Shown here piece after piece: positions 44,044 to 53,422 of a stretch of DNA of 64,000 nt. Under the pieces are notes generated by a model. It worked only from the letters and a program-made list of their open reading frames with translations. It was not told the DNA's origin and did not search any database. Source of the DNA: Bacteroidota bacterium (GTDB lineage: Bacteria > Bacteroidota > Bacteroidia > Chitinophagales > Chitinophagaceae). The number at the start of each line of letters is the position of its first letter. Positions within the stretch are counted from its first letter, which is position 1. The stretch covers positions 124,001-188,000 of the forward strand of contig VBAR01000002.1 of NCBI GenBank assembly GCA_005882315.1, in the 5' to 3' direction. The position numbers were made by a program, and so were the translations under genes.

Positions 44044-44586
44044 CTACAGATCCAATCCATTACTTTCTTCATTATACTCCACCTGCAAGCCGTTAACATC
44101 TAACATTAATAAGAAACGTGATGCCGGGGCAAAAACAATAAAGGCCAATACTCCCGGCTCTATTGTATCATAAAGATGTTTAGGGATCGGTAACATTGGA
44201 TTTTTAGGAGAGCCTGTTTTTAAAAAGAAACTGTCAAAGAATGGAGTCTTGTAACCAACAGGATAAAACCATGAAACCGTTTTCAAACCAATCCTCAAGT
44301 CTTTTGTATATGGATATATCTTTCTGAAATAATGGATAATAAAAAGACATGTAATAAGAAAGAATGATGTTAACGTTAAAATGAGTGTTGCCCGTTGGTA
44401 TCGGAGTATTGTGTCGATACTCGTTGTTGAAGATGTTACAAACCCTGTCAAATAGATCATGAAAAGTATAGCAATAAGTGCCAGGTATGCTTTCAACAGG
44501 AACAAAGTTTTTTTCCGCTTTACTTTGGTAAGTATTTCCCGGTCTTTAAAATTTAATTGGAGTTGTTCCCGGTTAATAATTTTCAT
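44044..44586 (-). CDS. Membrane protein of unknown function
   Basis: This 180-residue protein has two membrane helices (LLKAYLALIAILFMIYLTGF and LILTLTSFFLITCLFIIHYF) after a basic N-terminus (NREQLQLNFKDREILTKVKR), then a soluble C-terminal domain of about 95 residues ending YNEESNGLDL. I do not recognise the family. It follows the 3-hydroxyacyl-CoA dehydrogenase gene by 6 nt and is probably in its transcript. Confidence 0.72.
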   Translation of the reverse strand: MKIINREQLQLNFKDREILTKVKRKKTLFLLKAYLALIAILFMIYLTGFVTSSTTSIDTILRYQRATLILTLTSFFLITCLFIIHYFRKIYPYTKDLRIGLKTVSWFYPVGYKTPFFDSFFLKTGSPKNPMLPIPKHLYDTIEPGVLAFIVFAPASRFLLMLDVNGLQVEYNEESNGLDL

Positions 44587-44592
44587 TGCAGT

Positions 44593-45480
44593 TTATTTGA
44601 ACCGGTTACTCACCACCAACTCTTTGCTTCCTGCGGTATAAGTATAAAATCCTTCGCTGCTCTTTACACCGAGCTTGCCAGCCGCTACCATATTTACAAG
44701 TAAAGGACAAGGTGCATATTTTGGATTTCCAAATCCATTGTGCAGAACATTCAATATAGCCAGGCATACATCAAGACCGATAAAATCGGCCAACTGTAAT
44801 GGCCCCATTGGGTGGGCCATACCGAGTTTCATGATCGTATCTATTTCTTCTACACCAGCAACGCCTTCATATAAACTGTAAATTGATTCATTGATCATTG
44901 GCATTAAAATGCGGTTGGCAATAAAACCAGGGTAATCATTTACTACACATGGTATTTTGCCTAATTGTTTACTGAGTTCAACAATTGCAGTAGTTACTTC
45001 TTTGCTTGTAGCATACCCGTTTATTACTTCTACCAATTTCATTACAGGTACAGGATTCATAAAGTGCATGCCAATTATTTTATCGGGGCGGTTGGTGGTG
45101 TGAGCAATTTTTGTAACTGAAATGGATGATGTATTAGTCGCAAGAATCGCATGCTTAGGTGAATATTCATCCAACTGATCAAATATTTTCAGTTTCAGTT
45201 CAATGTTTTCTGTTGCGGCTTCTATAACAAGATCTGCATCTTTTACACCTTCAATGATCTCAGAAACACATTTGATATTAGTTAGTGTATACTTCTTGGT
45301 GTCTTCTGTGCATGTTCCCTTTGCTATCTGCCTGTCAAGATTTTTTGTAATGTTCTCTACTGCCCGGTCGAGCTGTGCCAATGAAACATCAACGATATTT
45401 ACTTTAAAACCTGCTTGCGCAAATACATGTGCAATCCCATTGCCCATGGTACCAGCACCAATGACTGAGATATTTTTCAT
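44593..45480 (-). CDS. 3-hydroxybutyryl-CoA / 3-hydroxyacyl-CoA dehydrogenase
   Basis: This NAD-dependent cytoplasmic enzyme interconverts 3-hydroxyacyl-CoA and 3-oxoacyl-CoA. It has 295 residues, typical of monofunctional short-chain members. The Rossmann motif IGAGTMGNGIAHVFAQAG begins at residue 6. The catalytic Ser lies in NTSSISVT, the His in GMHFMNPVPVMKLVEVI and the Asn in GFIANRIL. The downstream membrane-protein gene is 6 nt away. A TATCTTGC -7 box precedes it. Confidence 0.93.
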   Translation of the reverse strand: MKNISVIGAGTMGNGIAHVFAQAGFKVNIVDVSLAQLDRAVENITKNLDRQIAKGTCTEDTKKYTLTNIKCVSEIIEGVKDADLVIEAATENIELKLKIFDQLDEYSPKHAILATNTSSISVTKIAHTTNRPDKIIGMHFMNPVPVMKLVEVINGYATSKEVTTAIVELSKQLGKIPCVVNDYPGFIANRILMPMINESIYSLYEGVAGVEEIDTIMKLGMAHPMGPLQLADFIGLDVCLAILNVLHNGFGNPKYAPCPLLVNMVAAGKLGVKSSEGFYTYTAGSKELVVSNRFK

Positions 45481-45498
45481 ATGTAAGAAGTTAGGGTT

Positions 45499-45506
45499 GC
45501 AAGATA
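45499..45506 (-). promoter_or_regulatory. -7 box of the 3-hydroxyacyl-CoA dehydrogenase gene
   Basis: The minus strand reads TATCTTGC, the same form seen at thyA, 18 nt upstream of the ATG at 45480. No TTG is at the expected -33 distance. Confidence 0.5.
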
Positions 45507-45554
45507 ATAAGAATTAAAACGTATGCATGAATGTGCAACATTCAATTAAAACCG

Positions 45555-46295
45555 TTACAGTTCCCTTATCCAGATATTTCTGAAACTTACAAGGTCGCCA
45601 TGATCCTGCAATATGATTGGCAATTTGCTGTTATGTACCTGGTAGGTGGGTATGCCAATATATTCTGAGCCGCCCCATATTTCAATATTATTTTGTACTA
45701 ACACACCATTATGTATCACTGTAATTTTAGCGGCTGACCTTACTGAGCTGTCTGCATTGAATTGCGGTGCTGTAAAAATAATATCATAGGTCTGCCATTC
45801 CCCGGGAGGACGACATGCATTTACCATTGGCATTCTTTGTTTATATATGCTTGCGGCCTGGCCGTTGCTATAGGTTCTGTTATTATAATTATCAAGTACC
45901 TGCAGTTCATACAGGCTCATTAAAAAAATACCACTATTGCCACGACCCTGTCCTTCACCTTTTACTACAAAAGGTGTCCGCCATTCGATATGTAACTGGC
46001 AACTTCCAAAAGCCTGTTTGGTTTGAATACTTCCGGTGGCGGGTTTTACTTGCATAAAACCACTATCAATTTTCCAATTGAATTCTTTGCCATCTGCGTG
46101 TTGCCATGCAGCGCCGCTTTTACCATCAAATAAAACGATAGCATCCGATGGAGCGTCGGCTGCTGATTTCCCTGGCGAAACTTTTGCCGGAATAGGATTC
46201 CATACTTCGGTTAGTTTAGGATCACCAACACGTTGTGCATTTAAAAAAAATAATGTAAGTAAAGCAGTAAGTGCTGCAAAGATTTTCTTTTTCAT
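45555..46295 (-). CDS. DUF1080 (3-keto-disaccharide hydrolase-like) exported protein
   Basis: This 246-residue protein has a signal peptide and the DUF1080 concanavalin-like fold: IVLFDGKSGAAWQHADGKEF, FGSCQLHIEWRTP, GQGRGNSGIFLMSLYELQVL, PPGEWQTYDIIF and the final SFRNIWIREL. Some family members act on 3-keto-glycosides. Others may only bind sugars. It lies 10 nt after acylphosphatase and is the last gene of the PBP operon, although a functional link is not obvious. Confidence 0.85.
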   Translation of the reverse strand: MKKKIFAALTALLTLFFLNAQRVGDPKLTEVWNPIPAKVSPGKSAADAPSDAIVLFDGKSGAAWQHADGKEFNWKIDSGFMQVKPATGSIQTKQAFGSCQLHIEWRTPFVVKGEGQGRGNSGIFLMSLYELQVLDNYNNRTYSNGQAASIYKQRMPMVNACRPPGEWQTYDIIFTAPQFNADSSVRSAAKITVIHNGVLVQNNIEIWGGSEYIGIPTYQVHNSKLPIILQDHGDLVSFRNIWIREL

Positions 46296-46305
46296 ATGAA
46301 TGAAA

Positions 46306-46581
46306 TTAACGGATGATTGAGAAATCGTTGAATGATTGTAAAGATAGGGGAGTAATGATTAGATCAGCAACAACGGCACGGGATGGCCCCTGCCTGCACC
46401 AGGTTGTAAGCTGCTTCAGTTGCTCAGAAGTACCAGTGGCAATTATTTCAACAGAACCATCCTCAAGATTTTTTACTGTTCCGGTTATTTGCAATATTCT
46501 TGCTTGCTCACGGGTGGATTGGCGATAATATACACCCTGCACTTTTCCTTTTACAATTACTGAGATTGTCTGCAGCATCAA
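46306..46581 (-). CDS. acyP: Acylphosphatase
   Basis: This 91-residue protein hydrolyses acyl phosphates. The active-site Arg20 is in GKVQGVYYRQST and Asn38 in GTVKNLEDGSVEI, both at the expected places. Its ATG overlaps the stop of the PBP1A gene as ATGA, so it is translated by coupling. The pairing with a cell-wall synthase may only reflect operon packing. Confidence 0.92.
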   Translation of the reverse strand: MMLQTISVIVKGKVQGVYYRQSTREQARILQITGTVKNLEDGSVEIIATGTSEQLKQLTTWCRQGPSRAVVADLIITPLSLQSFNDFSIIR

Positions 46582-48998
46582 TTATCTTTCTTATCGAATA
46601 TACGTTTCAGTAATCCCTTTTTTTTCTTTTTATCTTCTGTTGGTGCGCCTATTGGTTTTATATCGCTGTCGTCTTTTTTAGCAGGGTATTTTAAAGTGTC
46701 TTTCTTTATTGGGGCATCTTCATCCGGCACTTTTTGTGATTCAGGGCCTATGTATTCAGTATTATTATAATCCTGTGATGAGCCAGCACCTATATCAGTT
46801 CCTTCTGCTCCCGGTGGCGGCAGTTCAGAAATAGTAGCTAATGGATCTGCACTGAGAATTTCATTATCCATATTCTCCGGTTTTGCAAACACGGCTGATC
46901 TATCAAGTCCCAAAGTGTTATCAGCATATACTTTTTTCATAAAGTATTCCCATATTGGTCTTGCAGCAAAGCCTCCATAACCACGGGTATCGCTTTTTGC
47001 TAAATGAATGAAACGATCATCACAGCCAACCCATCCACCGGCTTCCAGTTGCGGCACATATCCCATAAACCATGCATCGGTATTATCATTGGTGGTACCA
47101 GTTTTACCACCCATTGCGGCAGCACCCAACCTGTTTCTCAGACCGGCAGCGGTTCCCACATCAACAGTACCTTGCATCAACTGTGTCATTTTATAAGCAG
47201 TGACCTCACTGATGGCCTCTTTACGGTTTACACTATAATCAAAACGTTTTATTGTATTGCCGTTCCTGTCTTCAATTCTTGTAATGAAATAAGGTTTGGT
47301 AGTAAAACCGCGACCTGCAAAAATGCTATAACCCCACATCAACTCAAATAAAGAAAGATCACATGCCCCTAATGCGTTTGAAGGATAGGGTTCCACTTTA
47401 GTGGGGATACCAATGCGCCCAAGAAAATCTGCAAATGGCCCCGGGCCTACTTGCTCCATTACATGTGCTGAGCAGCAGTTATCACTCCATGCGAGTGCAG
47501 CAGCAAAACTCATTGTACCACCCTTACAATTTTTTTGCGAAGGCACCCAGCCACCCGGAAAATGAACCGCAGTACGTTCAAGTATTGTTTCTGCATTCAT
47601 ACCTCTTTCTTCTACCGCCTGTGCATATAAAAATGGTTTTACTGTTGAACCGATCTGTCTTTTTGTTTTCAGGTTAACGTGGTCGTATTTATAAGTTTTA
47701 AAACTAATACCACCTACCCATGCTTTTACTTCACCTGTTACCGGGTCCATTACCATAAAAGATGCTTGTAGCATTTGTTTATGATACTTAATTGAATCCA
47801 TTGGCGTCATCACGGTATCTTTTTCACGTTTTGCATTCCATGCAAAAATTTTCATCGGTACTTTTTGTGAAAAGCTTGCTCTGATCTCTTTTTCGCTTAA
47901 TCCATCGTCGTCGAGATTCTTCCACCGGTCACTGCTTTTCATTGCATCTTCCAGTATTTTTTCTTTCTCTTTCCAAATACTTCCGTTTTTGATATAGCTG
48001 GTACTATTGAGAATTTTTTGCATTACAGGCATATGTGAGTATACTGCTTCTTCAGCATATTCCTGCATACGGGGATTGATAGTTGTATATATTCTTAATC
48101 CATCGTCATAAATATTATAGGGTTTACCATCCGGGTTCTTTGTGTCTTTAAGTATTTCTTTCAACTCTTCACGCAGTATCTCACGGAAATAAGGAGCATA
48201 GCCCGTATTCTCATCCATCTTTTTATATTTGGAGATATCGTTTGGCAGCACTTTCAGTTTAGCGGCTTCTGCTTCTGAAATTTTTCCATTCTTTACCATT
48301 TGATTGAGTACAACATTTCTGCGGTCGAAAGCAGCTTTAGCATTCCTGCGCGGATTGTAAAGACTATTTCCTTTTAGCATTCCGATAAGCATTGCTGATT
48401 CGTTTATATTCACAGCATAAGGCTCTTTCTGGAAAAAAGTTCGTGTAGCGTTGCGGATGCCATAAATATTATCTCCATACGGAACAGCATTCAGGTATAA
48501 GGCAACGATCTCTTCCTTGGTAAAATTTCTTTCAAGCTTAATGGCAATGATCCATTCTTTTAGTTTTTGAATAACACGGTTTGCCTTACTTCCTTTCTGA
48601 TGTTCCAGTAATGCTTTTGCCAATTGCTGAGTAATGGTACTGGCGCCGCCGCGGCTGCCTAATGATACTACAGCGCTGATTGTTCTTTTAAAATCAATAC
48701 CCGAGTGACTGTAAAAACGTTCATCTTCTGTTGCTATCAAAGCATCAATAAGATGCTTTGATAGATCTGAATACTCTACATTACTGCGATTACCTCTTTC
48801 CAGGTAATATTTACCCATCAGGGTTCCATCAACAGCATATACTTCGGATGTCTGGAGCAGGGAAGGATTTTCCAGTTCCTTCAGCGATGGCATTTCACCA
48901 AATACACCATAAGCACACATGATCACTAAGACTACAAATGCGAGAAACCCACCAATGAAGACACGCCAGAAAATGCGAACTGATTTTTTCATAGTCAA
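46578..48998 (-). CDS. mrcA: Penicillin-binding protein 1A, bifunctional
   Basis: This 806-residue class A PBP makes and cross-links peptidoglycan. After a membrane helix (about 9-31), the GT51 glycosyltransferase domain carries Glu91 in ATEDERFYSHSGID and the GGASTITQQLAKAL motif. The transpeptidase has the nucleophile Ser451 in GSTVKP, SDN at 505-507 and GGKTGTTND near 635. The last 80 residues are an acidic/Lys-rich disordered tail. An ATG two codons later is an alternative start. It leads an operon with acyP and the DUF1080 gene. Confidence 0.95.
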   Translation of the reverse strand: MTMKKSVRIFWRVFIGGFLAFVVLVIMCAYGVFGEMPSLKELENPSLLQTSEVYAVDGTLMGKYYLERGNRSNVEYSDLSKHLIDALIATEDERFYSHSGIDFKRTISAVVSLGSRGGASTITQQLAKALLEHQKGSKANRVIQKLKEWIIAIKLERNFTKEEIVALYLNAVPYGDNIYGIRNATRTFFQKEPYAVNINESAMLIGMLKGNSLYNPRRNAKAAFDRRNVVLNQMVKNGKISEAEAAKLKVLPNDISKYKKMDENTGYAPYFREILREELKEILKDTKNPDGKPYNIYDDGLRIYTTINPRMQEYAEEAVYSHMPVMQKILNSTSYIKNGSIWKEKEKILEDAMKSSDRWKNLDDDGLSEKEIRASFSQKVPMKIFAWNAKREKDTVMTPMDSIKYHKQMLQASFMVMDPVTGEVKAWVGGISFKTYKYDHVNLKTKRQIGSTVKPFLYAQAVEERGMNAETILERTAVHFPGGWVPSQKNCKGGTMSFAAALAWSDNCCSAHVMEQVGPGPFADFLGRIGIPTKVEPYPSNALGACDLSLFELMWGYSIFAGRGFTTKPYFITRIEDRNGNTIKRFDYSVNRKEAISEVTAYKMTQLMQGTVDVGTAAGLRNRLGAAAMGGKTGTTNDNTDAWFMGYVPQLEAGGWVGCDDRFIHLAKSDTRGYGGFAARPIWEYFMKKVYADNTLGLDRSAVFAKPENMDNEILSADPLATISELPPPGAEGTDIGAGSSQDYNNTEYIGPESQKVPDEDAPIKKDTLKYPAKKDDSDIKPIGAPTEDKKKKKGLLKRIFDKKDN

Positions 48999-49059
48999 AT
49001 TGAAAGTTGGTTAAAAAAGAAGTGGAACCAAAGCTAAGAAATAGGCTGCTACGGGATGG

Positions 49060-52032
49060 TTAAAATTTTCCCGGAAACTTGGAATTGATGAAAGTTTTGT
49101 AGTCTGTTAAGTTTTTATTGGTTTTTATAACATTCAGATTTTTCTCGTTGATAATGATGAATTCGTATTTACCACCTTTCAACCAGGGGATAATTTCTGT
49201 GGCGGCTAGTGGTTTTGCTTTTGCGATGTAATCAATGGCCTCACGGCTATTTTTGAAAGGACTAATCAGAAGCAATTTATTGTCTGTATCAAATTCAGTA
49301 AGGTCAGTGGTGAATTGCTTATTGTAATAAGTTTCCCTGTTGTAGCGGAAGAAGGCATTTTTTGCTTCGTTGCAAAATACAGGGTCAACTTTATTTAATA
49401 CGAGGACTACATAATGTGCCAATGCAGTATCTAGTGCAAATGCAGTGGCGACGGCAGGAACAATTGCTGGTGCTTTCGTAACTGAATCTTTTGGCGCAGT
49501 TGTTACTGCCACCGGTGGTGGTCTTTTTGCACCGGTATCTATTAAAACTCGTTTAGGAATAGCTACTAAACGGGTAACATCCTGTTGTATGGGTCTTGGT
49601 CTTTGATCTTGTACTTCAGCGGGCCTTGAAATATTCAAGCGGGTCAGTTCATCTTCAATTTGTTTTCTTCTGCTTAGCACATCTATCATGGTCGTAGCCC
49701 TTGCAGCAATAGGAGTTCCAGGAAAGCTCGAAACGATATTATGCAAAACACTTGTAGCGGTACTATCTTCTCTTTGTTTGATATAATAGACTGCTTCGAT
49801 GTACAGCAATTGTGGTGTCCAGTAATTATAGCCATAAATGCTGTCGGCTATTTTCTTTTGGTTAATTGCTTCTTTAAAATTTCCTTCTATGAAGAGGTCA
49901 TAAATTCCTTCATAGATTTTCGTTGCATCAGAATTCGCAGATCTTGATTGTGGGTCCTTTCCTGTTGTTACAATTTGTGTATACCGGTCCTTAGGATATT
50001 GTTCACTCATCAGTTTTTTAATAGCCGCCGCTTTTGCTGTTTCACCTACCTTATGGTAGCAATAATAGAGATTGAAATAAACATCATTCATTTTATCAAA
50101 ATCAGGACTAAGTGTTATGAGCCGTTCAAGGCTGTTTGTTCCTTCCTCACAATCTTCGGCTTCCTGTATAAAAGTTTTTCCTGCTTCAAATAATGAAACG
50201 GAGATGATACTATCAGAAGTTTTTTTAGCTTCAGGTGTAAGTGGCAGATCTGCATATAATGCATCAAATGTGATTTCCTGTGGCAATGTATTGGCCAGTC
50301 TCCGGTTGTTTTTATCGGTTGCGGCTGCGGCATTTTTCGCATCATTTTTGGCTACTGCTATTCCGCTGATACCTGCACTGCGGCGCCAGTTGTCGACATT
50401 CGGACGGTTACCCCAACGGGCTTTAAAATCAGCCTGTCCTTTTTGCCTGCCTGATGGATTATAAAAATACCATTCACCTTTTCCACCGGTTGAATTGCTG
50501 AAAAGGGGTTGAGGGTCTGCTGACATTCCTGCAATCGAACCAGTAGTCAATGGTTCATCTTTTAATCCCTGCTTTTTTCTTAAATCTCTTACTATACCTT
50601 TTACAAATGATTTTCTTTCATCCTCCGGCATAGCAGCGATCCGTTGCAGGCTGTCTTCCCTCTCAATGATAGAAATATTGTCAGCAACTTTCTGTAGCCA
50701 TTCTTTTCTCTTTACAAGCATTTCACGTTTGCTTTCCAGGGCGAGGTCATTGAGATCGAGGCTATCATGAAAGTTATAAGAGAGCTGGTATTGTCTTTTT
50801 GAAAGCGTTAATTCAGCTATTTGTAAAAATGCTTTGTTTCGGATAGAAGGATCGTTGCTTGGTACCTGTGAACTTTTTTGTAACAGGGCCAATGCGCCGT
50901 CAATATTATTTCGTTCCAGCTCCATTTGCGCAGCCATATAGTAAATGATATCGCGGTAGTCATTGTATTTATCCCGCTTGGCCATCTTCAATAATTCTTC
51001 AATATTTTTAGCAATATAATTCTCGCCGCCATCCTTGTTTACACGGATAGTGGCCAGCCTTGCAAATACTTCGAGTATAAGATCAGTAGTATGTCCAATT
51101 GTTTTTTCATAATAGGTTTCAGCTTCTTTAAAATTTCCTGCGAGTTCATACAACTGGCCGATCAGGTATTCCCATCTTGCTTTTTCCAATTGATTAGTTG
51201 CCGTACCGAGTGCATTAGATAAATGCACCGCAGCGCTGTCCCAGTTATTTTGTTTATAAAACCAAAAAGCCTGCACTTCTTCCAGGTCATTTTTTAACCG
51301 GGATGGAAAATTCGGATCCGATCGTAGCGTAATGATCAAACTGGCCGCTTCGGCAAACTCATCCCGAACCAAATGATTTCTTATTTGCCAGATAAAAGCA
51401 TCATTACGGCTTGGCGGTTCTGAAAGTGCTCTTTTAGCGATGTCTGTTTTTTCTTTTGTTGAAATGCTGAAGGCCGAGTTACCGTCTTTTGCACTGCCAA
51501 TAGTTCCGGCATAGCCATCCTTATCTCTTGGAACAAATGCATAGTTGATAAACTGGAACATCATATAGGCGCTGTCAAAATCCTTGCGCAGATAGTAGGC
51601 GATACCCCAAAGCAGGTACAGGTTGTCTACCCAATCATTCCTCAGATCATGCAATGCAATACCGGTTTGCGATTTATCTAAAATGCTATCGATTGAAAGA
51701 GAGTCGAGCTGAGTTACATCCAGCGAATAATTATAGAACGGGAGCAGTTTGGAATAATCATCTATATGCTGGGTTTTTGCCTTTTCAAGTATCTCGTTCA
51801 GTTTTTGATTGGCATTAAAAACGTAGTTGAAATGGGTGACGGTATTTTGAACAAAGCGTTTGGGTAAAGTAAATTTTTTCTGGTCGGATTTTTCGCTTCT
51901 GAGCTCCCTGTCCTCGTACTCTTTTGGTTTCTTCAGGTTGAAGGAAACCCCTAACTGTCCGTAAGCAGTTTGGAATGCCTGGCAGATAAGGGATAAAAAC
52001 AGTAAAAAAAGCAGGTTTTTGTAAGGTCGCAT
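49060..52032 (-). CDS. porW: PorW/SprE-like type IX secretion TPR protein
   Basis: This 990-residue protein has a signal peptide (cleavage near AYGQ) without a good lipobox, followed by FVQNTVTHFNYVFNANQKLN and many TPR-like helices (for example LRNDWVDNLYLLWGIAYYLR, WEYLIGQLYELAGNFKEAET). Pro-rich linkers appear at about 830-880. The C-terminal 110 residues (HYVVLVLNKVDPVFCNEAKN ... LLLISPFKNSREAIDYIAKA) match the end I associate with PorW/SprE. These proteins help the type IX secretion motor work. A type IX substrate is encoded at 60556-62016. Confidence 0.75.
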   Translation of the reverse strand: MRPYKNLLFLLFLSLICQAFQTAYGQLGVSFNLKKPKEYEDRELRSEKSDQKKFTLPKRFVQNTVTHFNYVFNANQKLNEILEKAKTQHIDDYSKLLPFYNYSLDVTQLDSLSIDSILDKSQTGIALHDLRNDWVDNLYLLWGIAYYLRKDFDSAYMMFQFINYAFVPRDKDGYAGTIGSAKDGNSAFSISTKEKTDIAKRALSEPPSRNDAFIWQIRNHLVRDEFAEAASLIITLRSDPNFPSRLKNDLEEVQAFWFYKQNNWDSAAVHLSNALGTATNQLEKARWEYLIGQLYELAGNFKEAETYYEKTIGHTTDLILEVFARLATIRVNKDGGENYIAKNIEELLKMAKRDKYNDYRDIIYYMAAQMELERNNIDGALALLQKSSQVPSNDPSIRNKAFLQIAELTLSKRQYQLSYNFHDSLDLNDLALESKREMLVKRKEWLQKVADNISIIEREDSLQRIAAMPEDERKSFVKGIVRDLRKKQGLKDEPLTTGSIAGMSADPQPLFSNSTGGKGEWYFYNPSGRQKGQADFKARWGNRPNVDNWRRSAGISGIAVAKNDAKNAAAATDKNNRRLANTLPQEITFDALYADLPLTPEAKKTSDSIISVSLFEAGKTFIQEAEDCEEGTNSLERLITLSPDFDKMNDVYFNLYYCYHKVGETAKAAAIKKLMSEQYPKDRYTQIVTTGKDPQSRSANSDATKIYEGIYDLFIEGNFKEAINQKKIADSIYGYNYWTPQLLYIEAVYYIKQREDSTATSVLHNIVSSFPGTPIAARATTMIDVLSRRKQIEDELTRLNISRPAEVQDQRPRPIQQDVTRLVAIPKRVLIDTGAKRPPPVAVTTAPKDSVTKAPAIVPAVATAFALDTALAHYVVLVLNKVDPVFCNEAKNAFFRYNRETYYNKQFTTDLTEFDTDNKLLLISPFKNSREAIDYIAKAKPLAATEIIPWLKGGKYEFIIINEKNLNVIKTNKNLTDYKTFINSKFPGKF

Positions 52033-52135
52033 TTCGCCGCAATCTAATTTCTTAATAACTGAATTTCAAATAATTTATTATAAAATTGCCCCGGTTTTTT
52101 GAGTTAAAAGGGTGGTAAAACAAATTCGCATTCCT

Positions 52136-52143
52136 TACCTTTA
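52136..52143 (+). promoter_or_regulatory. Possible -7 box of the bactofilin operon
   Basis: TACCTTTA differs from TAnnTTTG by one base and lies 18 nt before the ATG at 52162. No TTG is at the expected -33 position. Confidence 0.35.
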
Positions 52144-52161
52144 GCTGCCAAAAAACAAAGA

Positions 52162-52557
52162 ATGGCAAAACTGGAGGCTGGGTCGACCCTGAAGACGTTG
52201 CGGAACCGCTATAGGCTAGTGGTTATGAACGATGATACTTACGAGGAAGTTGTGACGTTTAAGTTATCGAGACTGAGTGTTTATGTGATGCTTTCATCCG
52301 TCTTTGTCCTGCTGGTCGGGCTCACTGTTGCGCTGATGGTTTTTACTGATTTGAAGTATTATTTGCCCGGCAATGATGAGGTAAAAATAGGACGGGAATA
52401 CAGGCAGTTAAAATACCGTACCGATTCATTGGAAAAACAGGTAGTTTTAAACGCAAAGTATATTGAGAGTATAAAAAAAGTGCTAAGCGGACAAACTACG
52501 CTTGCTCTTGATACCAACAAGATCGAAGTACCCAAAGATGAATTTATCAACGATTAA
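52162..52557 (+). CDS. Membrane protein resembling the N-terminal part of M23 endopeptidases
   Basis: This 131-residue protein has a cytoplasmic N-terminus (LRNRYRLVVMNDDTYEEVVT), one membrane helix (YVMLSSVFVLLVGLTVALMV) and a periplasmic coiled coil (QLKYRTDSLEKQVVLNAKYI). I recall the same N-terminal region in Bacteroidota M23 metallopeptidases, where a LytM domain follows. Here the frame ends before any such domain, and no frameshifted remainder is visible because bactofilin starts 12 nt later. It may act as a scaffold or regulator of wall hydrolysis together with bactofilin. Confidence 0.75.
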   Translation: MAKLEAGSTLKTLRNRYRLVVMNDDTYEEVVTFKLSRLSVYVMLSSVFVLLVGLTVALMVFTDLKYYLPGNDEVKIGREYRQLKYRTDSLEKQVVLNAKYIESIKKVLSGQTTLALDTNKIEVPKDEFIND

Positions 52558-52568
52558 AATACATACCT

Positions 52569-52997
52569 ATGTTTAACAACAAACCTAAAAACGAGACAAC
52601 CGTTGAGGCACCTGCGCCTAAAACCAATGGCAATGGCGCTACACTCATCGGTGCCGGCACAGTAGTAAAAGGCGACATCACCTCTGATCATGACATCCGG
52701 ATCGATGGAAAAGTTGATGGAAATCTTTACGGCAGTTCAAAAGTGATCATCGGGGGCAATGGTGTAGTTGAAGGAAATATTACCGGCAAGCAAGCCGATA
52801 TACTCGGAAAAATAAGCGGTAATATCAAAGTTTCAGATCTGCTGAAACTGGGTGGCAGTTGTATTGTGAACGGAAATGTTTATGCAGGCAAACTGCATAT
52901 TGAACCGACAGCTACCTTCAACGGTGAATGTCATATGGGCGCCAATATTGTTGAGATGAAAGAACAAAACGAAACACAGGTGGCGGCTGCCAAATGA
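52569..52997 (+). CDS. Bactofilin (polymer-forming cytoskeletal protein)
   Basis: This 142-residue protein has a right-handed beta-helix core (TLIGAGTVVKGDITSDHDIR, IDGKVDGNLYGSSKVIIGG, GVVEGNITGKQADILGKISG, NIKVSDLLKLGGSCIVNGNV) with short disordered ends. Bactofilins polymerise without nucleotide and organise envelope growth. It is the second gene of a four-gene operon with membrane proteins. Confidence 0.92.
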   Translation: MFNNKPKNETTVEAPAPKTNGNGATLIGAGTVVKGDITSDHDIRIDGKVDGNLYGSSKVIIGGNGVVEGNITGKQADILGKISGNIKVSDLLKLGGSCIVNGNVYAGKLHIEPTATFNGECHMGANIVEMKEQNETQVAAAK

Positions 52998-53020
52998 TCT
53001 TACACTTTTAAACTGACTGC

Positions 53021-53422
53021 ATGAACAGGGAATGGCTAAAACACTTCAGGCCGGCAATAATTATTTTTATTATCCTCACAGCATTTTTTATTTCGGGTAA
53101 AAGTTTCCTCGAAAAGAAAGGTTTTGACCAGGATGTATTGCTGATAGGCAATTTATTCCTGTTTGTTATTACCGGCTTATCATTTTGGATGATGGCCAAT
53201 GGAATGAAAACAAAAAATACTTCTGCTTTCCTACGGGGAGTATATGGCGGTATGATGGTAAAACTGTTCAGTTGTTTGATCGCCGCTTTCGTATACATTA
53301 TGACGATGAAAAAAGATGTGAATAAGCCGGGGTTATTTCTTTGCATGGGTTTGTATATCGTGTATACCTTTATCGAAGTAAATGGTTTGATGAAACTTTC
53401 CTCCTCAAGAAAAGATGCCTAA
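53021..53422 (+). CDS. Four-helix membrane protein of unknown function
   Basis: This 133-residue protein has four hydrophobic segments (AIIIFIILTAFFISG; DVLLIGNLFLFVITGLSFWM; MMVKLFSCLIAAFVYIM; LFLCMGLYIVYTFIEV). The size and layout are reminiscent of the small AtpI-like proteins sometimes encoded between bactofilin and ATP synthase genes in Bacteroidota, but no ATP synthase genes follow here. Its end overlaps the SprT-like gene by 8 nt. Confidence 0.72.
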   Translation: MNREWLKHFRPAIIIFIILTAFFISGKSFLEKKGFDQDVLLIGNLFLFVITGLSFWMMANGMKTKNTSAFLRGVYGGMMVKLFSCLIAAFVYIMTMKKDVNKPGLFLCMGLYIVYTFIEVNGLMKLSSSRKDA

